Shown piece by piece: positions 21,911 through 33,315 of a DNA stretch of 64,000 nt (positions are counted from its first letter, which is position 1; each line of letters opens with the position of its first letter). The translations under genes were made by a program, and so were the position numbers. Below the pieces are notes generated by a model, which did not search any database, was not told where the DNA came from, and saw only the letters and a program-made list of their open reading frames with translations. The DNA is from Paralithodes platypus (taxonomy: Eukaryota > Arthropoda > Malacostraca > Decapoda > Lithodidae). The DNA is taken from positions 44,869,563 to 44,933,562 of the forward strand of contig CM064572.1 of NCBI GenBank assembly GCA_032716605.1, read 5' to 3'.

Positions 21911-22237
21911 TTAAGTAGATTACCTTTTCGTTCATATAACCTATGCAAAAGATTATTCACTAATGGTAAATTAAATTGGTTTTCCAAATACGATCATAAT
22001 TAAACAAATCATCTTCATCAACCAGATACAGCGAATACCTGTCCCTTAATATGGAACACCCAATGTTATACTGTGAGAACAAACACCGAAAATGGCCGAA
22101 TAAGCAAAACGGTCCCGTGCTGCGTTTCTGTGATTAAGGGGAGATGGGTCGTTTGTCTGATCCCTCTTCTTCCTCATGTTTAGCCCCACTAGTTTTCAGA
22201 TGTTAAGACGTTCGGCCCCTTAGTTTGGCGATTTTAA

Positions 22238-22717
22238 CCCTTAATTAGCGGCTCACCACATAAGTCGAGTTAAATAAAGCTGGACTATGTGGCGGCGCTC
22301 GACATAGGTCGAGTGGCAATTTCAGCACGTAATGTTGCTGAGAGAGAGAGACAAGTGGTGGCAGGAGACTAGCGAGCGTATGACTGCTCCAGACCACCGC
22401 GGCGAACCTACTGACACGAATCTCAGCTCCCTCCTCCCTCTCTCACTCGCTACATACTGAATTATATGGGGAAAGTACCGAATTACATGCTTTTTGCACT
22501 CGCGTTGCACGGTTATTGCAAGAAAACTAGCCATCATAAAAGGATCGTTATGGTGTCATTCGAAAGCTCTGTTTATGCCCTTTCAGGGATAGGTACTTGT
22601 TTTACGTTCTGGGTCTTATTTAGGCATGAAAATGATCACGTAAACAGCCCTATTTTGGCTAAAAACAGCCCGCTGGGCGGTACATATAAATAAACCGCAT
22701 AGGCCGCTCGTAAGGTG
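22238..22717. mobile_element. TTAA MITE family B, copy 2
   Basis: 480 bp between TTAA at 22,234-22,237 and 22,718-22,721. Nearly identical to 15,814-16,293. Ends CCCTTAATTAGCGGCTCACC and GGCCGCTCGTAAGGTG. Confidence 0.9.
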
Positions 22718-22753
22718 TTAAGACCTTTTGCCCCATTTATTTGTCAATGTTAA

Positions 22754-23181
22754 CCCACTGAGCCCCAGCGACGCAGGGTTTGCGTCCACAATGTATGTAA
22801 AGCTAAACCCCAGCAACTCAAACCATGTGTCCTGGCCGGTCCGGTCCCAATTACTCCGGTGCCATGGCACCTAGAGGGCTCAGATTTTTATGGAAACTGT
22901 GCAAGTATCCCACGCAACCATGCCGATGCTTGAACACTCTCAAAGTCCAACCGCGTGCGCGTGAGGACGCAAAAACCGGTATTTTGGGTGTATTTGCCTT
23001 CAATTTCTTTTTCTTGTAAAATCGACTTTCGGGGGCTCCGTAAGACCAATTTTTGACATTTTTGATCGTTTTTTGTGGTTTTTCCTTCATTCCTAACCCA
23101 TTCGCTACTGGATTTTTTTTTCTTCAGAAACAGCCGGTCCCTGGTGGTACATTTATTCTAAACTAGCTGGGGCTCAGTGGG
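22754..23181. mobile_element. TTAA MITE family C
   Basis: 428 bp between TTAA at 22,750-22,753 and 23,182-23,185 with perfect 15-bp inverted ends CCCACTGAGCCCCAG / CTGGGGCTCAGTGGG. No coding frame supported. Confidence 0.9.
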
Positions 23182-23213
23182 TTAAGACTTGTGTCATTTA
23201 GGTGTTGATGTTC

Positions 23214-23375
23214 TCTTAGACGAGACATATTAATGGGCGAGGGAACGGGAAATTGGTCCTGGACACTAAGAACTGGAACTTTAAATGTTGTTTCTGTTCG
23301 GGCTCTTTCTCGAGTTGGCCACCACCAGCTATGGGGTATGTGCCTGAGTATATACATACACATACATACATACAA
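23214..23375 (+). repeat. Family F retroposon-like repeat, copy 1
   Basis: From TAGACGAGAC through GGCGAGGGAACGGGAAATTGG to a (CATA)n tail. Matches 27,701-27,856 in the same orientation at roughly 85-90%. The simple-repeat tail suggests a LINE or SINE 3' end. Confidence 0.6.
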
Positions 23376-23504
23376 TTTTCCTGGTGTCGGAGGAGGACTT
23401 GGTCATTTGTCGTGGGCTTGTCGTAATGGTCCTATGTTACGACACTCTTCTCTCATGGCTGTTTGGCTAGGCCGGGATATATGTATTGGGCAATTTGCTG
23501 ATTT

Positions 23505-23620
23505 TAGACAAGTTTTTGCAGTTTAAGAAGGATCTGTGGTAGTAGAACTGGTTAAGTGAGATAGTTCAAAGCCTATTTACTTCTGGAGGACCTTTATAAA
23601 CTAAATATAATAGTATGATT
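23505..23620. mobile_element. Family D fragment
   Basis: Internal family D words (TTTAAGAAGGATCTGTGGTAG, AAGTGAGATAGTTCAAAGCC) without terminal repeats. Confidence 0.5.
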
Positions 23621-23629
23621 CCGGGTGGA

Positions 23630-24009
23630 AGGGACTCGTTAGCTTTGGTCGGCAACCCATCTAGGGGAGACAACCTTATAAAAATCCGGGTAGATGAGAC
23701 TCTTCAGCCTTGGTCGGCACCCTGTCAAGGGGAATAAACCTGATACAAATCCGTACTGCTTACCTAAAGGTAAGGCAAGTTAGTGGATGGATTAGCCGAA
23801 CACCACTGTAGAAAAATAGTGCGAACAAGATACATAGAGGGCTTCGGAGTCGGACGGGTCCTAAATTGAGTGGTCAATCCTGTAAGTCCTTCAGTAAACT
23901 TGCTCGGGTTGTCCCTCTTACAGGGAGTAGGTCCGCTTCTGTGTATGGCCACCCTCATTAAGGGGAGTAAGGCGTCCGGCAATATATAGATAGATAGATA
24001 GATAGATAA
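23630..24009 (+). repeat. Probable retroposon fragment with (TAGA)n tail
   Basis: Contains two related segments (CTTTGGTCGGCAACCCATCT and CCTTGGTCGGCACCCTGTCA) about 65 bases apart and ends in an (ATAG)n run at about 23,983-24,009. The family is unknown. Confidence 0.35.
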
Positions 24010-24640
24010 TTGTATCCAAAATAAAACGGTACTTGACGGGTTAATGGAAACATGTGAAACTAATACTCTCTTCATATTATTACCAAGTTTTCATAATTAA
24101 CAACATATTTCGCTGCAAAGTCTTAGTAATAGCCAAGTAATGAAGTTAGGTACACTCGGATACCATAGTCTCTAGCCCACTCATAAGAATTCGTGGACCC
24201 CCTATGTTTTTCTTTATGCAATTATAACTATATAGATTGATTTTTGGATAGAACTTGCTTTTCAATACATAGTATAGTTTGGTAGTTGATAATTAAAAAT
24301 AATATTTTCATAAATTCGTGTCCAGATATGTACTGTATATTTCCATAATTAGAAACAGATGAAGCCCACTAATTTGTATGAGTGGGCTAGAGATTGTGGT
24401 ATCAGAGTGTACATGTCAAATTACCGCCACCTGGAAAAAACCGAGTATAGGCCATGGATTTCTGAAAGGGTTAAACATCACCATCCCGTAGAGTATATTT
24501 GGTTGTCATGGGGAACAGTAAAAAGCAATCTGGTAAGTTTATTGTTCCTGGTTTCAAGGAGCGGATGGGTAGGCTACATATTAAAGGAAAAGGGGTTATT
24601 TATTGGTTGATATATTCATTTATTTATTATGTTTTAATTT
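24010..24640. other. No gene recognised
   Basis: AT-rich. CTAGCCCACTCATAAG at 24,172 and ATGAGTGGGCTAGAGA at about 24,378 are inverted relative to each other, so these ~200 bp may be another inverted-repeat element. Confidence 0.35.
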
Positions 24641-24921
24641 TCCTCCCTAGACCTCCATCAAGCTTAAATGAACATAACTAAGATCCCTCTATATAAATTT
24701 GGAAATTTTTCAGGAGAAAACTGTCCAGGCCGAAGGCCGGTTCCTCCTAAATTATAGGCTCGCCAGGAAAAAATCGTCACTTAATGGCACGAAAGGTCTT
24801 TATGCTGATAAAGATATGGGGTGAAAGGTCGTATAATAGGCCGAACGTCTTACAATCTGAAAAGTAATGGCGCTAAAAACATGAGGGACAAGGGTTGTCA
24901 AGAAATACAAAACATCCCCCC
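24641..24921 (-). mobile_element. Family E MITE, copy 5, reverse orientation
   Basis: Runs from CTAGACCTCCATCAAGCTT to CATCCCCCCTTAA (TTAA 24,922-24,925). Has GGCCGAAGGCCGG and AGGCTCGCCAGG in the expected order. Confidence 0.7.
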
Positions 24922-25071
24922 TTAAAGGAAGCCAGCAGAGCAACGGTTTCATCTATCTTATATATTTTGAACTGAAATACAATAAGATAAAGTAGATATA
25001 ACAAATAACAAATAGTCTATAATGACAAAACTAAAAACAGCAGTCTTATAGGCCTATAGATATTACCCACG

Positions 25072-27580
25072 CATTGATTGCTATTGGTCACTTGATTGCT
25101 ATAGGCCTCTTCATTGCTATAGGCCTCTTCATTGCAATAGACCTCTTGATTGTTATAGGCCTCTTGATTGCTGTAGACCTCTTGATTGCTATAGGCCTCT
25201 TGATTGCTATAGACCTCTTGATTGCTATAGGCCTCTTGATTGCTATAGGCCTCTTGATTGCTATAGGCCTCTTGATTGCTATAGGCCTCTTGATTGCTAT
25301 AGGCCTCTTGATTGCTATAGGCCTCTTGATTGCTATAGGCCTCTTCATTGCTATGGGCCTCTTCATTGCTATGGGCCTCTTGATTGCTATGGGCCTCTTG
25401 ATTGCTATAGGTCTCTTGATTGCTATAGGCCTCTTGATTGCTATAGGCCTCTTGATTGCTATAGGTCTCTTGATTGCTATAGGCCTCTTGATTGCTATAG
25501 GCCTCTTGATTGCTATAGGCCTCTTGATTGCTATAGGCCTCTTGATTGCTATAGGCCTCTTGATTGCTATAGGTCTCTTGATTGCTATAGGTCTCTTGAT
25601 TGCTATAGGTCTCTTGATTGTTATAGGCCTCTTGATTGCTATAGGTCTCTTGATTGCTATAGGTCTCTTGATTGCTATAGGTCTCTTGATTGCTATAGGC
25701 CTCTTGATTGCTATAGGCCTCTTGATTGCTATAGGTATCTTCACTGCTATGGGCCTCTTGATTGCTATGGGCCTCTTGATTGCTATAGACCTCTTGATTG
25801 CTATAGGCCTCTTGATTGTTATAGGCCTCTCGATTGTTATAGGCTTCTTGATTGCTATAGGCCTCTTCATTGCTATAGGCCTCTTGATTGCTATAGGCCT
25901 CTTGATTGCTATAGACCTCTTGATTGGTATAGGCCTCTTGATTGCTATAGGCCTCTTGATTCCTATAGGCCTCTTGATTGCTATAGGTATCTTGATTGCT
26001 ATAGGCCTCTTGATTGCTATAGGCCTCTTGATTGCTATAGGTCTCTTGATTGCTATAGGTCTCTTGATTTCTATAGGTCTCTTGATTGCTATAGGTCTCT
26101 TGATTGCTATAGACCTCTTGATTGCTATAGGCCTCTTGATTACTATAGGCCTCTTGATTACTATATACCTCTTGATTGCTATAGACCTCTTGATTGCTAT
26201 AGGCCTCTTGATTGCTATAGGCCTCTTGATTGCTATAGGCCTCTTGATTGCTATAGGCCTCTTGATTGCTATAGGCCTCTTGATTTCTATAGACCTCTTG
26301 ATTGTTATAGGCCTCTTGATTGTAATAGGCCTCTTGATTGTTATAGGCCTCTTGATTGTTATAGGCCTCTTGATTGCTATAGGCCTCTTGATTGCTATAG
26401 GCCTCTTGATTGCTATAGGCCTCTTGATTGCTATAGGCCTCTTGATTGCTATAGGCCTCTTGATTGCTATAGGCCTCTTGATTGCTATGGGCCTCTTGAT
26501 TGCTATAGGTCTCTTGATTGCTATAGACCTCTTGATTGCTATAGGCCTCTTGATTGCTATAGGCCTCTTGATTGCTATAGGCCTCTTGATTGCTATAGGC
26601 CTCTTGATTGCTGTAGGCCTCTTGATTGCTATAGGTCTCTTGATTGCTATAGGTATCTTGATTGCTATAGGGGTCTTGATTGCTATAGGCCTCTTGATTG
26701 CTATAGGTCTCTTGATTGCTATAGGTCTCTTGATTGCTATAGGCCTCTTGATTGCTATAGGCCTCTTGATTGCTATAGGCCTCTTGATTGCCATAGGTAT
26801 CTTCACTGCTATAGGCCTCTTCATTGCTATGGGCCTCTTCATTGCTATGGGCCTCTTCATTGCTATAAACCTCCTGATTGTTATAGGCCTCTTGATTGTT
26901 ATAGGCTTCTTGATTGCTATAGGCCTCTTCATTGCTATAGGCCTCTTGATTGCTATAGGCCTCTTGATTGGCATAGGCCACTTGATTGCTATAGGCCTCT
27001 TGATTGCTATAGGTCTCTTGATTGCTATAGGCCTCTTGATTGTTATAGGCCTCTTGATTGCTATAGGTCTCTGATTGCTATAGGTCTCTTCATTGCTATA
27101 GGTCTCTTGAATGCTATAGGTCTCTTGATTGCTATAGGTCTCTTGATTGCTATAGGTCTCTTGATTGCTATAGGTATCTTCATTGCTATAGGCCTCTTCA
27201 TTGCTATAGGCCTCTTGATTGCTATAGAACTCTTGATTGCTATAGGCCTCTTGATTGCTATAGGTCTCTTGATTGCTATAGGTATCTTGATTGCTATAGG
27301 CCTCTTGATTGCTATAGGCCTCTTGATTGTTATAGGCCTCTTGATTGCTATAGGCCTCTTGATTGCTATAGGCCTCTTGATTGCTATAGGCCTCTTGATT
27401 GCTATAGGCCTCTTGATTGCTATAGGCCTCTTGATTGCTATAGGCCTCTTGATTGCTATAGGTATCTTGATTGCTATAGGCTTCTTGATTTTTATAGTCC
27501 TCTTGATTGCTATAGGTCTCTTGATTGCTATAGGTCTCTTGATTTCTATAGTCCTCTTGATTGCTATAGGTCTCTTCTAA
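25072..27580. repeat. 18-bp minisatellite, about 140 copies
   Basis: The unit is close to CTTGATTGCTATAGGCCT. Variants (CTTCATTGC, GGTCTC, GGTATC, GATTGTTATAG) recur. Because 18 is a multiple of three, several frames stay open by default: plus strand LLIAIG repeats (25,074-27,074 and 27,107-27,580), minus strand YSNQEA or IKRPIA repeats. A one-base deletion near 27,070 shifts the phase. I treat it as noncoding. A block of variant units at 25,734-25,893 recurs at 26,796-26,951. Confidence 0.9.
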
Positions 27581-27581
27581 A

Positions 27582-27700
27582 CCCAGTGTCATAAGAGTGC
27601 TTTCTCCGGCAATTTTCGATGCACATGTTTGTTCTTGGAATATGTTGAGGCTATATCGCAGGGGGCTAGTAATTCTCTTCCCCATGTAAATTTCACCTAC
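27582..27700. repeat. Repeat end related to the 51.2-kb MITE
   Basis: GTGTCATAAGAGTGCTTTCT followed by CCGGCAATTTTCGATGCACA resembles 51,184-51,230 (GATGTCATAAGAGCGCTTTT...). Confidence 0.45.
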
Positions 27701-27856
27701 TAGACGAGGCAGAATAAGCGGCGAGGGAATCCGAAACTGGTCCCTGACCCTAAGAATTGGAACTTTGAATGTTTCAGCTCTGGCTCTGTCTCGAGTCGGC
27801 CACCCCCAGCTATGGGGTATGTGCCTGAGTATATACATACATACATAAATACATAT
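27701..27856 (+). repeat. Family F repeat, copy 2
   Basis: Matches 23,214-23,375, ending in the same AGTATATACATACATACATA tail. Confidence 0.6.
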
Positions 27857-28039
27857 CAAAATTCATATCGGAAACTAGACTGAAGGTAAATTGTTTAGGA
27901 TAAGTGAATTATAATGACACTAATTATAAAACTGGCAAACTATAATTGCCTGTAAATATTGGCGGCAAAAGCGCTCGTGTGACACCACCTTAAGCTGTAT
28001 GAAATAATCTATTGCCAGCAAGAATACACTAATAATCTA

Positions 28040-28172
28040 ATATATTTATTTCACTCACAACACCAAACACCACCCAATGAAATTAATGAAACCGTGTGCT
28101 CCACCAGGGATTCGAACCTGGGTTACCACATACAGATCTTAAACACTCAAACCATTGCACCATCAAGACAAA
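28040..28172 (-). mobile_element. tRNA-derived SINE, copy 3, best preserved
   Basis: Read in reverse: TGGTGCAATGG fits the polymerase III A-box consensus, GGTTCGAATCC fits the B-box about 40 bases later, and a tail TTTCATTAATTTCATTGGGT follows. The tail is shared with copies 1 and 2, so this is a SINE rather than a tRNA gene. Confidence 0.7.
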
Positions 28173-28330
28173 AAAAATAATTATAAAAACATGAAAAATA
28201 ATATAGATGCTACTTTACTCTAAGGGAGCATTTTATTCCTGCTCACCACTGTCCCGGTTCCTACAAAGTATACTGTACATGTCTATCAATCTGTCTATAT
28301 ACTCAGGCCCAATCCCCACTTTTCCTATTT

Positions 28331-28371
<41 letters not shown>

Positions 28372-28408
28372 TTTGTTATTATTATTTTTTTTTTTTGGGG
28401 GGGGGGGT
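28331..28408. repeat. (TA)n, poly(T) and poly(G) tract
   Basis: A TA run, then T-rich sequence, then about ten Gs in succession. Confidence 0.9.
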
Positions 28409-28674
28409 CACCGACTTAAGACAGAGCTCGAACAGGGACATAACATAAAACAATGAAAAACAATACAAACTCACACACCTCAAAGTATATAATATGTAGA
28501 GTATAGTAAAATGGGGCAAGAAAAGTTCGAAATGCTAAACATTGGTCTCACTGTTTTTCTAACTTTTATAAACTAATTTTAAAGATGCCATTACAGTGGT
28601 GTCTAAAGGTTCATAACCCCTACTGCAGATTTCCACTTACCACGTTTAGTTAAGTTTTTAGAGTCTATTTTATG

Positions 28675-28855
28675 AGATTTTATTTTACCCTAAAAAAGGG
28701 GAAAACAAAAAATCATGGTGGGGCAGAAAATAATCATGATTTTATTTTACCCTAAAAAAGGGGAAAAAAATTCATGGTGGGGCAGAAAATAATCATGATT
28801 TTATTTTACCCTAAAAAAGGGGAAAGAAATTCATGGTGGGGCAGAAGATAATCAT
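28675..28855. repeat. Three tandem ~60-bp units
   Basis: Each unit has TTTTATTTTACCCTAAAAAA, then GGGGA, then TCATGGTGGGGCAGAA. They lie near the left end of the pogo-like element and may be subterminal repeats. Confidence 0.85.
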
Positions 28856-29305
28856 ATATATTTTTGGTTGGGTTTGTGGCTTTACATGAGAGATATACTC
28901 AAACTAAATACATCATTTCAATCCATAATCATAATCATTTGTTAAAAAAAAATGCATATATTTTTCCATTTAAATTCATAAGTACAGTATATATATATAT
29001 GTAAAATGATATAATTTTACGTTAGACGATATCATTATCGTCCACAAAAAATCAAAGGAAACTCATTTCTGAACTCCATAATAGATGAGTGATCACAATT
29101 ACATGATTTAACACAATGCTACGAATGCTGCTAATCTTCAGTGCATATCCTTCAGGATTGCCTTGATTTCCTGAAGACGTCTGTATGCCTTCTCATCCGG
29201 AAAACGGATGAGAGATTTCCTTATCATGGGAATTTCTGGCCCATAGAATATGCACTCCGTAGGAACAATGTCAATGTCTTTGTTTTTTCTTTCGACCCAT
29301 GACAT

Positions 29306-29758
29306 TCAGTCTTTAGGACTACTTGAAATTACCCCTTTCTGCAAGTAATCCAGTTCAGCTTTCTCAACTTGATCCTCTTCATCTTGAACAAATATTTTTA
29401 ACAGTTTCCCCCAGTAGTAGCTAAAGTGAGGATCTGTGTAATAAACAGCATAATATTTCCCAACTGAATTCTCAGTTATCAGTGGCATCTGTGTAGCTTC
29501 ATTTTCTAATAGGTCTGGAGATTGGGCCTCTACATCATCTTCATCTTGTTCAGCCTCTGACGGTAAGATTAAGCTGTCTGGTTCACTCCCTAGTTCAATT
29601 TCCTCATATGTGGATGTTGTAGAATCTGACATTGGTTCTGGTTGCTTTTTCCCTTTTTTTATTAATTTCTTTGGTGCCTTTTTCTGTCTTTTCTGTGGTT
29701 CATTGGCCTCTTTAAGTTTTCTAACGCATTCTTCCTGTGTTATGATTTGGCTCTTCAT
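29306..29758 (-). pseudogene. C-terminal region of pogo-like transposase gene
   Basis: A lysine-rich start (KKAPKKLIKKGKKQPEP) is followed by an acidic stretch and then VGKYYAVYYTDPHFSYYWGK and KAELDYLQKG. I recognise this as a segment found C-terminal to pogo/Tigger-type transposases in invertebrates. It is separated by a stop and frame change from 29,768-30,268. Confidence 0.55.
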
Positions 29759-29767
29759 GTTAATCTT

Positions 29768-30268
29768 TCACCTCTGAGATGGTGCTGTACTCCCTCCCCT
29801 GCCTCGAGAGTGGAGGACCTCTTCTAGAGTTGTTTCAGTCTCTCTAAGTTTAAGAAGAATATCATATTTCATACCTTCTGGAGCTCGTGAGTGCACTTCT
29901 CTGACCAGTGTCGTCCAGCTTAATAGTTTTGCACATTCAGCTTCATGTTGTTTTACATACATTTTAAAGTCTTCACTGCGTTCAGAATCCAAGTTATCCC
30001 AGTTGCTGCAACCTGCAGTCGGACTTGAGCTTCTTGATGGTAGACTACTGGCTGGTGTATGTTGTGTTTGACATATGAGTGGGGAGGTTAGATTAGCTGG
30101 ATGGTGTTGCTCAGTTTGCGGATTTAAGTGATGAGCATGTGATGGGTTGTCTATAGGAGATGGAGCACCTTCATTCATTTCTGTTGTAGATCCTTGGTTA
30201 TCATTTGTAGTCTGCAATACAGGGTTACCATCATCATCTTTTGGACAATCCTTGTTCAGTCCAAGCAT
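29768..30268 (-). pseudogene. Middle/C-terminal linker of pogo-like transposase
   Basis: A 166-codon frame, low complexity at the start (asparagine, serine, proline, histidine), then a possible helical segment from SERSEDFKMYVKQHEAECAK to TTLEEVLHSR. No catalytic motif. It continues from the DDE frame ending at 30,330. Confidence 0.5.
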
Positions 30269-30329
30269 TGTAGGTTCTTAATTTTAGTGGATCCAAACGA
30301 TCTGTTTTGTACTTATTTGCATTTAGTGG

Positions 30330-30960
30330 TTATATACCTGTAGCACTAAACCCTGCTTTCACATTCTCAGGTGAAAGTCCTTTCTTCCAAATAGAACAGA
30401 GCATGTTGACAAAACTAGATCTTCTTAATGGATTGCGTACACCTGTTTGTTGAATATACTTCATTAATTCAGAATCGTAGTAGGATTTTAGAGGAGCAAA
30501 ACATGCCACATCAAGTGGTTGCAAGAGATCTGTGCAGTGTGCAGGCAACTTCAAGATGGTTATATTCTCTTGTATGGCCAACTCAATTGTTGCCAGTGAT
30601 GTATGACTAAGATGTCCATCCAAGATCAACAAAATAGGCAGAGTGTCTTTGGTCTTCTCCACAAATGAACAAAGGAATCCATGAAATACAGAACCATTCA
30701 TCCAACCTGATTCTGAGACTGCATATTGAGTTTCTGGTAGTGCATTAGGCCCAACCCCTGTGTTTTGCATGTGTTTTCCCTTAAACACAACTAGAGGGTC
30801 CAGAACGGAACCATCTGCACAGCAGGTTGCTAGAACTGTGATATTTTCTCGATTTGAACCACATGTAAGGTGCACAGTTTTGGACCCTTTTGTACCAATG
30901 GTTTTCATTTTGGAGGGATCAAGAGGAAATCCTGTTTCGTCGAGATTCCAAATTCATTCT
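30330..30960 (-). pseudogene. DDE transposase catalytic core (pogo/Tigger-like)
   Basis: Reading from 30,960: WNLDETGFPLDP has the first catalytic aspartate, LPILLILDGHLSHTSL the second, and LPAHCTDLLQPLDVACFAPL the third region (PLD), the order of the DDE_1 superfamily that includes pogo, Tigger and CENP-B relatives. An in-frame TGA lies about five codons before the first motif. The core from the ATG at 30,908 is intact for 192 codons. Confidence 0.8.
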
Positions 30961-30990
30961 GGTTTATCTGTAATATTCAGGCGACTCATT

Positions 30991-31209
30991 TCATCTTTCA
31001 ACAGATTGTAGAAGCCATAAATTACAAATGGGTAACTTGTAACACTTTTTTCTAGCCAGCTGCATCATACCACCTTTCTTTAATGTCAAATGATGCCTCC
31101 TCATGAATGAAGTTGCCCAGTCATACCCTGGCAGGCAATCTTTAAAGATGTTGTGCAACAAATTCGCTCGCAAGTACTCTGGACAATGTGGCGAATAGTT
31201 TCTGACCAT
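30991..31209 (-). pseudogene. DNA-binding / linker segment of pogo-like transposase
   Basis: GYDWATSFMRRHHLTLKKGG is typical of the segment between the helix-turn-helix domain and the DDE core (G..W...F..RH..L). The N-terminal helix-turn-helix domain is degraded or missing upstream. Confidence 0.6.
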
Positions 31210-31409
31210 CTTGGTATAATTTCATCTGAAAATGTATTTTATGCAGCCTGAAACAAAAGAAAAACTTTACTGGGGGAAAAAGTAATCTGTTATAGGGGAA
31301 GAAATAAACATTTGTGGGGTAAGGTAGAATCACAGTGGGGTAAAAATAAATAAAAAAAGTCGATTTTTCCTTGCCCCAATCGATGGCAGTATGATGGGTA
31401 AGAAAAAAT

Positions 31410-31428
31410 CCCCCCCCCCCCCCCCCCC
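31410..31428. repeat. Poly(C) tract
   Basis: Nineteen consecutive Cs. Confidence 0.95.
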
Positions 31429-31508
31429 ACCACTAAGGGGGTGCCTCTTGGGCTATGGGGTGGGGTAGAGGGAGGGAGTGGGGTCCCACTGATTTTGTTT
31501 TGCCCCAT

Positions 31509-31965
31509 CAGCTGGCTCCCAGACACACTAGGGGAAGACATGATCAAAGTTAGTCAGCATTGTTCACAAATTTTTCATTTTTTTTTCTCCACTACTTACA
31601 GTATAATTCCTGCACATAAATAACTTTTCACTAAAATAAATGGCAAAATCGTTGGTAATATAGGCGAATAGTTCCTCTAATAATACAGGTCATTAAACAT
31701 GTGAAGAACTATATACTTTTTATAGATAATGGGGTGTTTCATTTTTGCCTCGAAAGCCCCCTGATTATTTTCCCCCCCATTTTACTATATATAATAATTA
31801 TAGAGTGTATATACTTTTGGTCCCTATACCCTGTAGGCTACCGGTCTTCCAAGGTCCAGAGTGTGGCTTGGTTCACAGATCCCAGTCCCTCTCCCCTTAC
31901 CCCTGGTCCAGGGTATGTAGGTCCACTCCAAGGCATACCAGGGCCACTCCTCTGACCCTCCATAG
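31509..31965. other. No gene recognised
   Basis: AT-rich, then C-rich near 31,880-31,960 before the second minisatellite. Confidence 0.4.
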
Positions 31966-32450
31966 TGGAAGGTCCAGCATTCACGGGGATTCCAGCATTC
32001 ATGGGTATTCCAGCACTCCTGGTTATTCCAGCATTCACGGGTATTCCAGCATTCACGGGTATTCCAGCATTCATGGGTATTCCAGTATTCATGGGTATTC
32101 CAGTATTCATTGGTATTCCAGCATTCACGGGTATTCCAGCATTCACAGGTATTCCAGCATTCACAGGTATTCCAGCATTCACGGGTATTCCAGTATTCAT
32201 GGGTATTCCAGTATTCATGGGTATTCCATTATTCATGGGTATTCCAGCATTCATGGGTATTCCAGCATTCATGGGTATTCTAGTATTCATGGGTATTCCA
32301 GCATTCATGGGTATTCCAGTATTCATGGGTATTCCAGCATTCATGGGTATTCCAGCATTCACGGGTATTCCAGTGTTCATGGGTATTCCAGTATTCGCGG
32401 GTATCCCAGCATTCGCAGGTATTTTAGCATTCATGGGTATTCCTGTATTC
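31966..32450. repeat. Second 18-bp minisatellite, about 27 copies
   Basis: Unit close to GTATTCCAGCATTCATGG with variants (CACGG, CAGTATTC, TCGCGG). Again open in several frames only because the period is 18. Unrelated in sequence to the array at 25 kb. Confidence 0.9.
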
Positions 32451-33315
32451 GCGGTCTCATACCTCCCCATAGGTCTCGCATTACCAGGAGTAGCCATGTT
32501 GTTATAAATTTGATCAAACTCATGCATATCTGCGACCCTATTCATAGTGTGGACGTGACGTCAGGTCATGTGACAATAATAAACTAATCGGTACCTGGCC
32601 GTATGGTGTGGGTCTGCCGCGCGCTTGTACATAAGAGACTGGTCTAGTTTGTGTTGTACCAGGCAGTTTTAGCACACAAGGAGAAGACAATGTGCTTTTG
32701 TATTGATGTCTAGCAATCAAAGATGGAAGGAAGATATATTAAGGAAACAATAGCAAGCTTCAAAGCAGTAACATAAAGCAATATGATGAATAGATGATAC
32801 AACTGAATATTGAGCTCTCTCCTTTAATACATATGGATGATTATATTGTTATTAACATATCTTAGGTAATTTTACCCAAAAATATATAGACTTAGTTCAT
32901 TCATAAAACTACAGATACATGCCTATCAGACGGCAACGGGCAATAAGAGCAAAGTGTTGTTATTATTTTTTTATAAAAAAATAAAGCTCTTTAACACCCA
33001 TGGCCGTCTGGAAACTATTTAATGTATTTTTGTATAAAGCCTAGGCTTAACAATTATCTGTACTGACAGTTATTGTCTCATTTTACACAATATATTGTAT
33101 ACACATGTATTTTTATCAATATATTTGGGAGAACACCGCGATTCACGGCAAATCGTATACCATTACCCTATACTAGATTACCGTATAGGCTACTAAAGAA
33201 AAGCCAACTGAAAACAAAATATTTATAAGACTCCAATAATCTATTAACCACATTAGTGGTGTATATGAATGTGTGTTATGGTGGATGGGTGTGGGTAGAG
33301 TCAAGGAAATGGGTG
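32451..33315. other. No gene recognised
   Basis: AT-rich with no supported frame; precedes the large inverted-repeat element. Confidence 0.4.

Larger units (their letters stand above)
22138..23212 (+). mobile_element. Family E MITE, copy 4, carrying two nested MITEs
   Basis: Starts after TTAA 22,134-22,137 (GGGGAGATGGGTCG). Its sequence is broken at the consensus TTAA of GGCGATTTTAAGACC by family B (22,238-22,717) and at the consensus TTAA of GTCAATNTTAAGAC by family C (22,754-23,181). The pieces TTAAGACCTTTTGCCCC and GACTTGTGTCATTTAGGTG are recognisably family E between and after them. Confidence 0.75.
28511..31508 (-). mobile_element. pogo/Tigger-like DNA transposon, decayed
   Basis: Contains a DDE-superfamily transposase on the minus strand in several pieces. 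Possible terminal inverted repeats: ATGGGGCAAGAAAAG at 28,511 and TTTTGTTTTGCCCCAT ending at 31,508, with a further inverted GGGGCAAGG near 31,366. No clear TA duplication was seen, so the exact ends are uncertain. Confidence 0.55.

Noticed and set aside
22825..23090. Small frames in family C
   Set aside because: Short, no motif, inside a MITE with perfect inverted ends.
25074..27859. Very long open frames over the 25-kb array as a repeat protein gene
   Set aside because: The frames follow from a stop-free 18-bp unit. They overlap on both strands and run into family F repeat with no promoter or splice evidence.
31745..32587. Open frames over the second 18-bp array
   Set aside because: Same reason: period 18, open on both strands.
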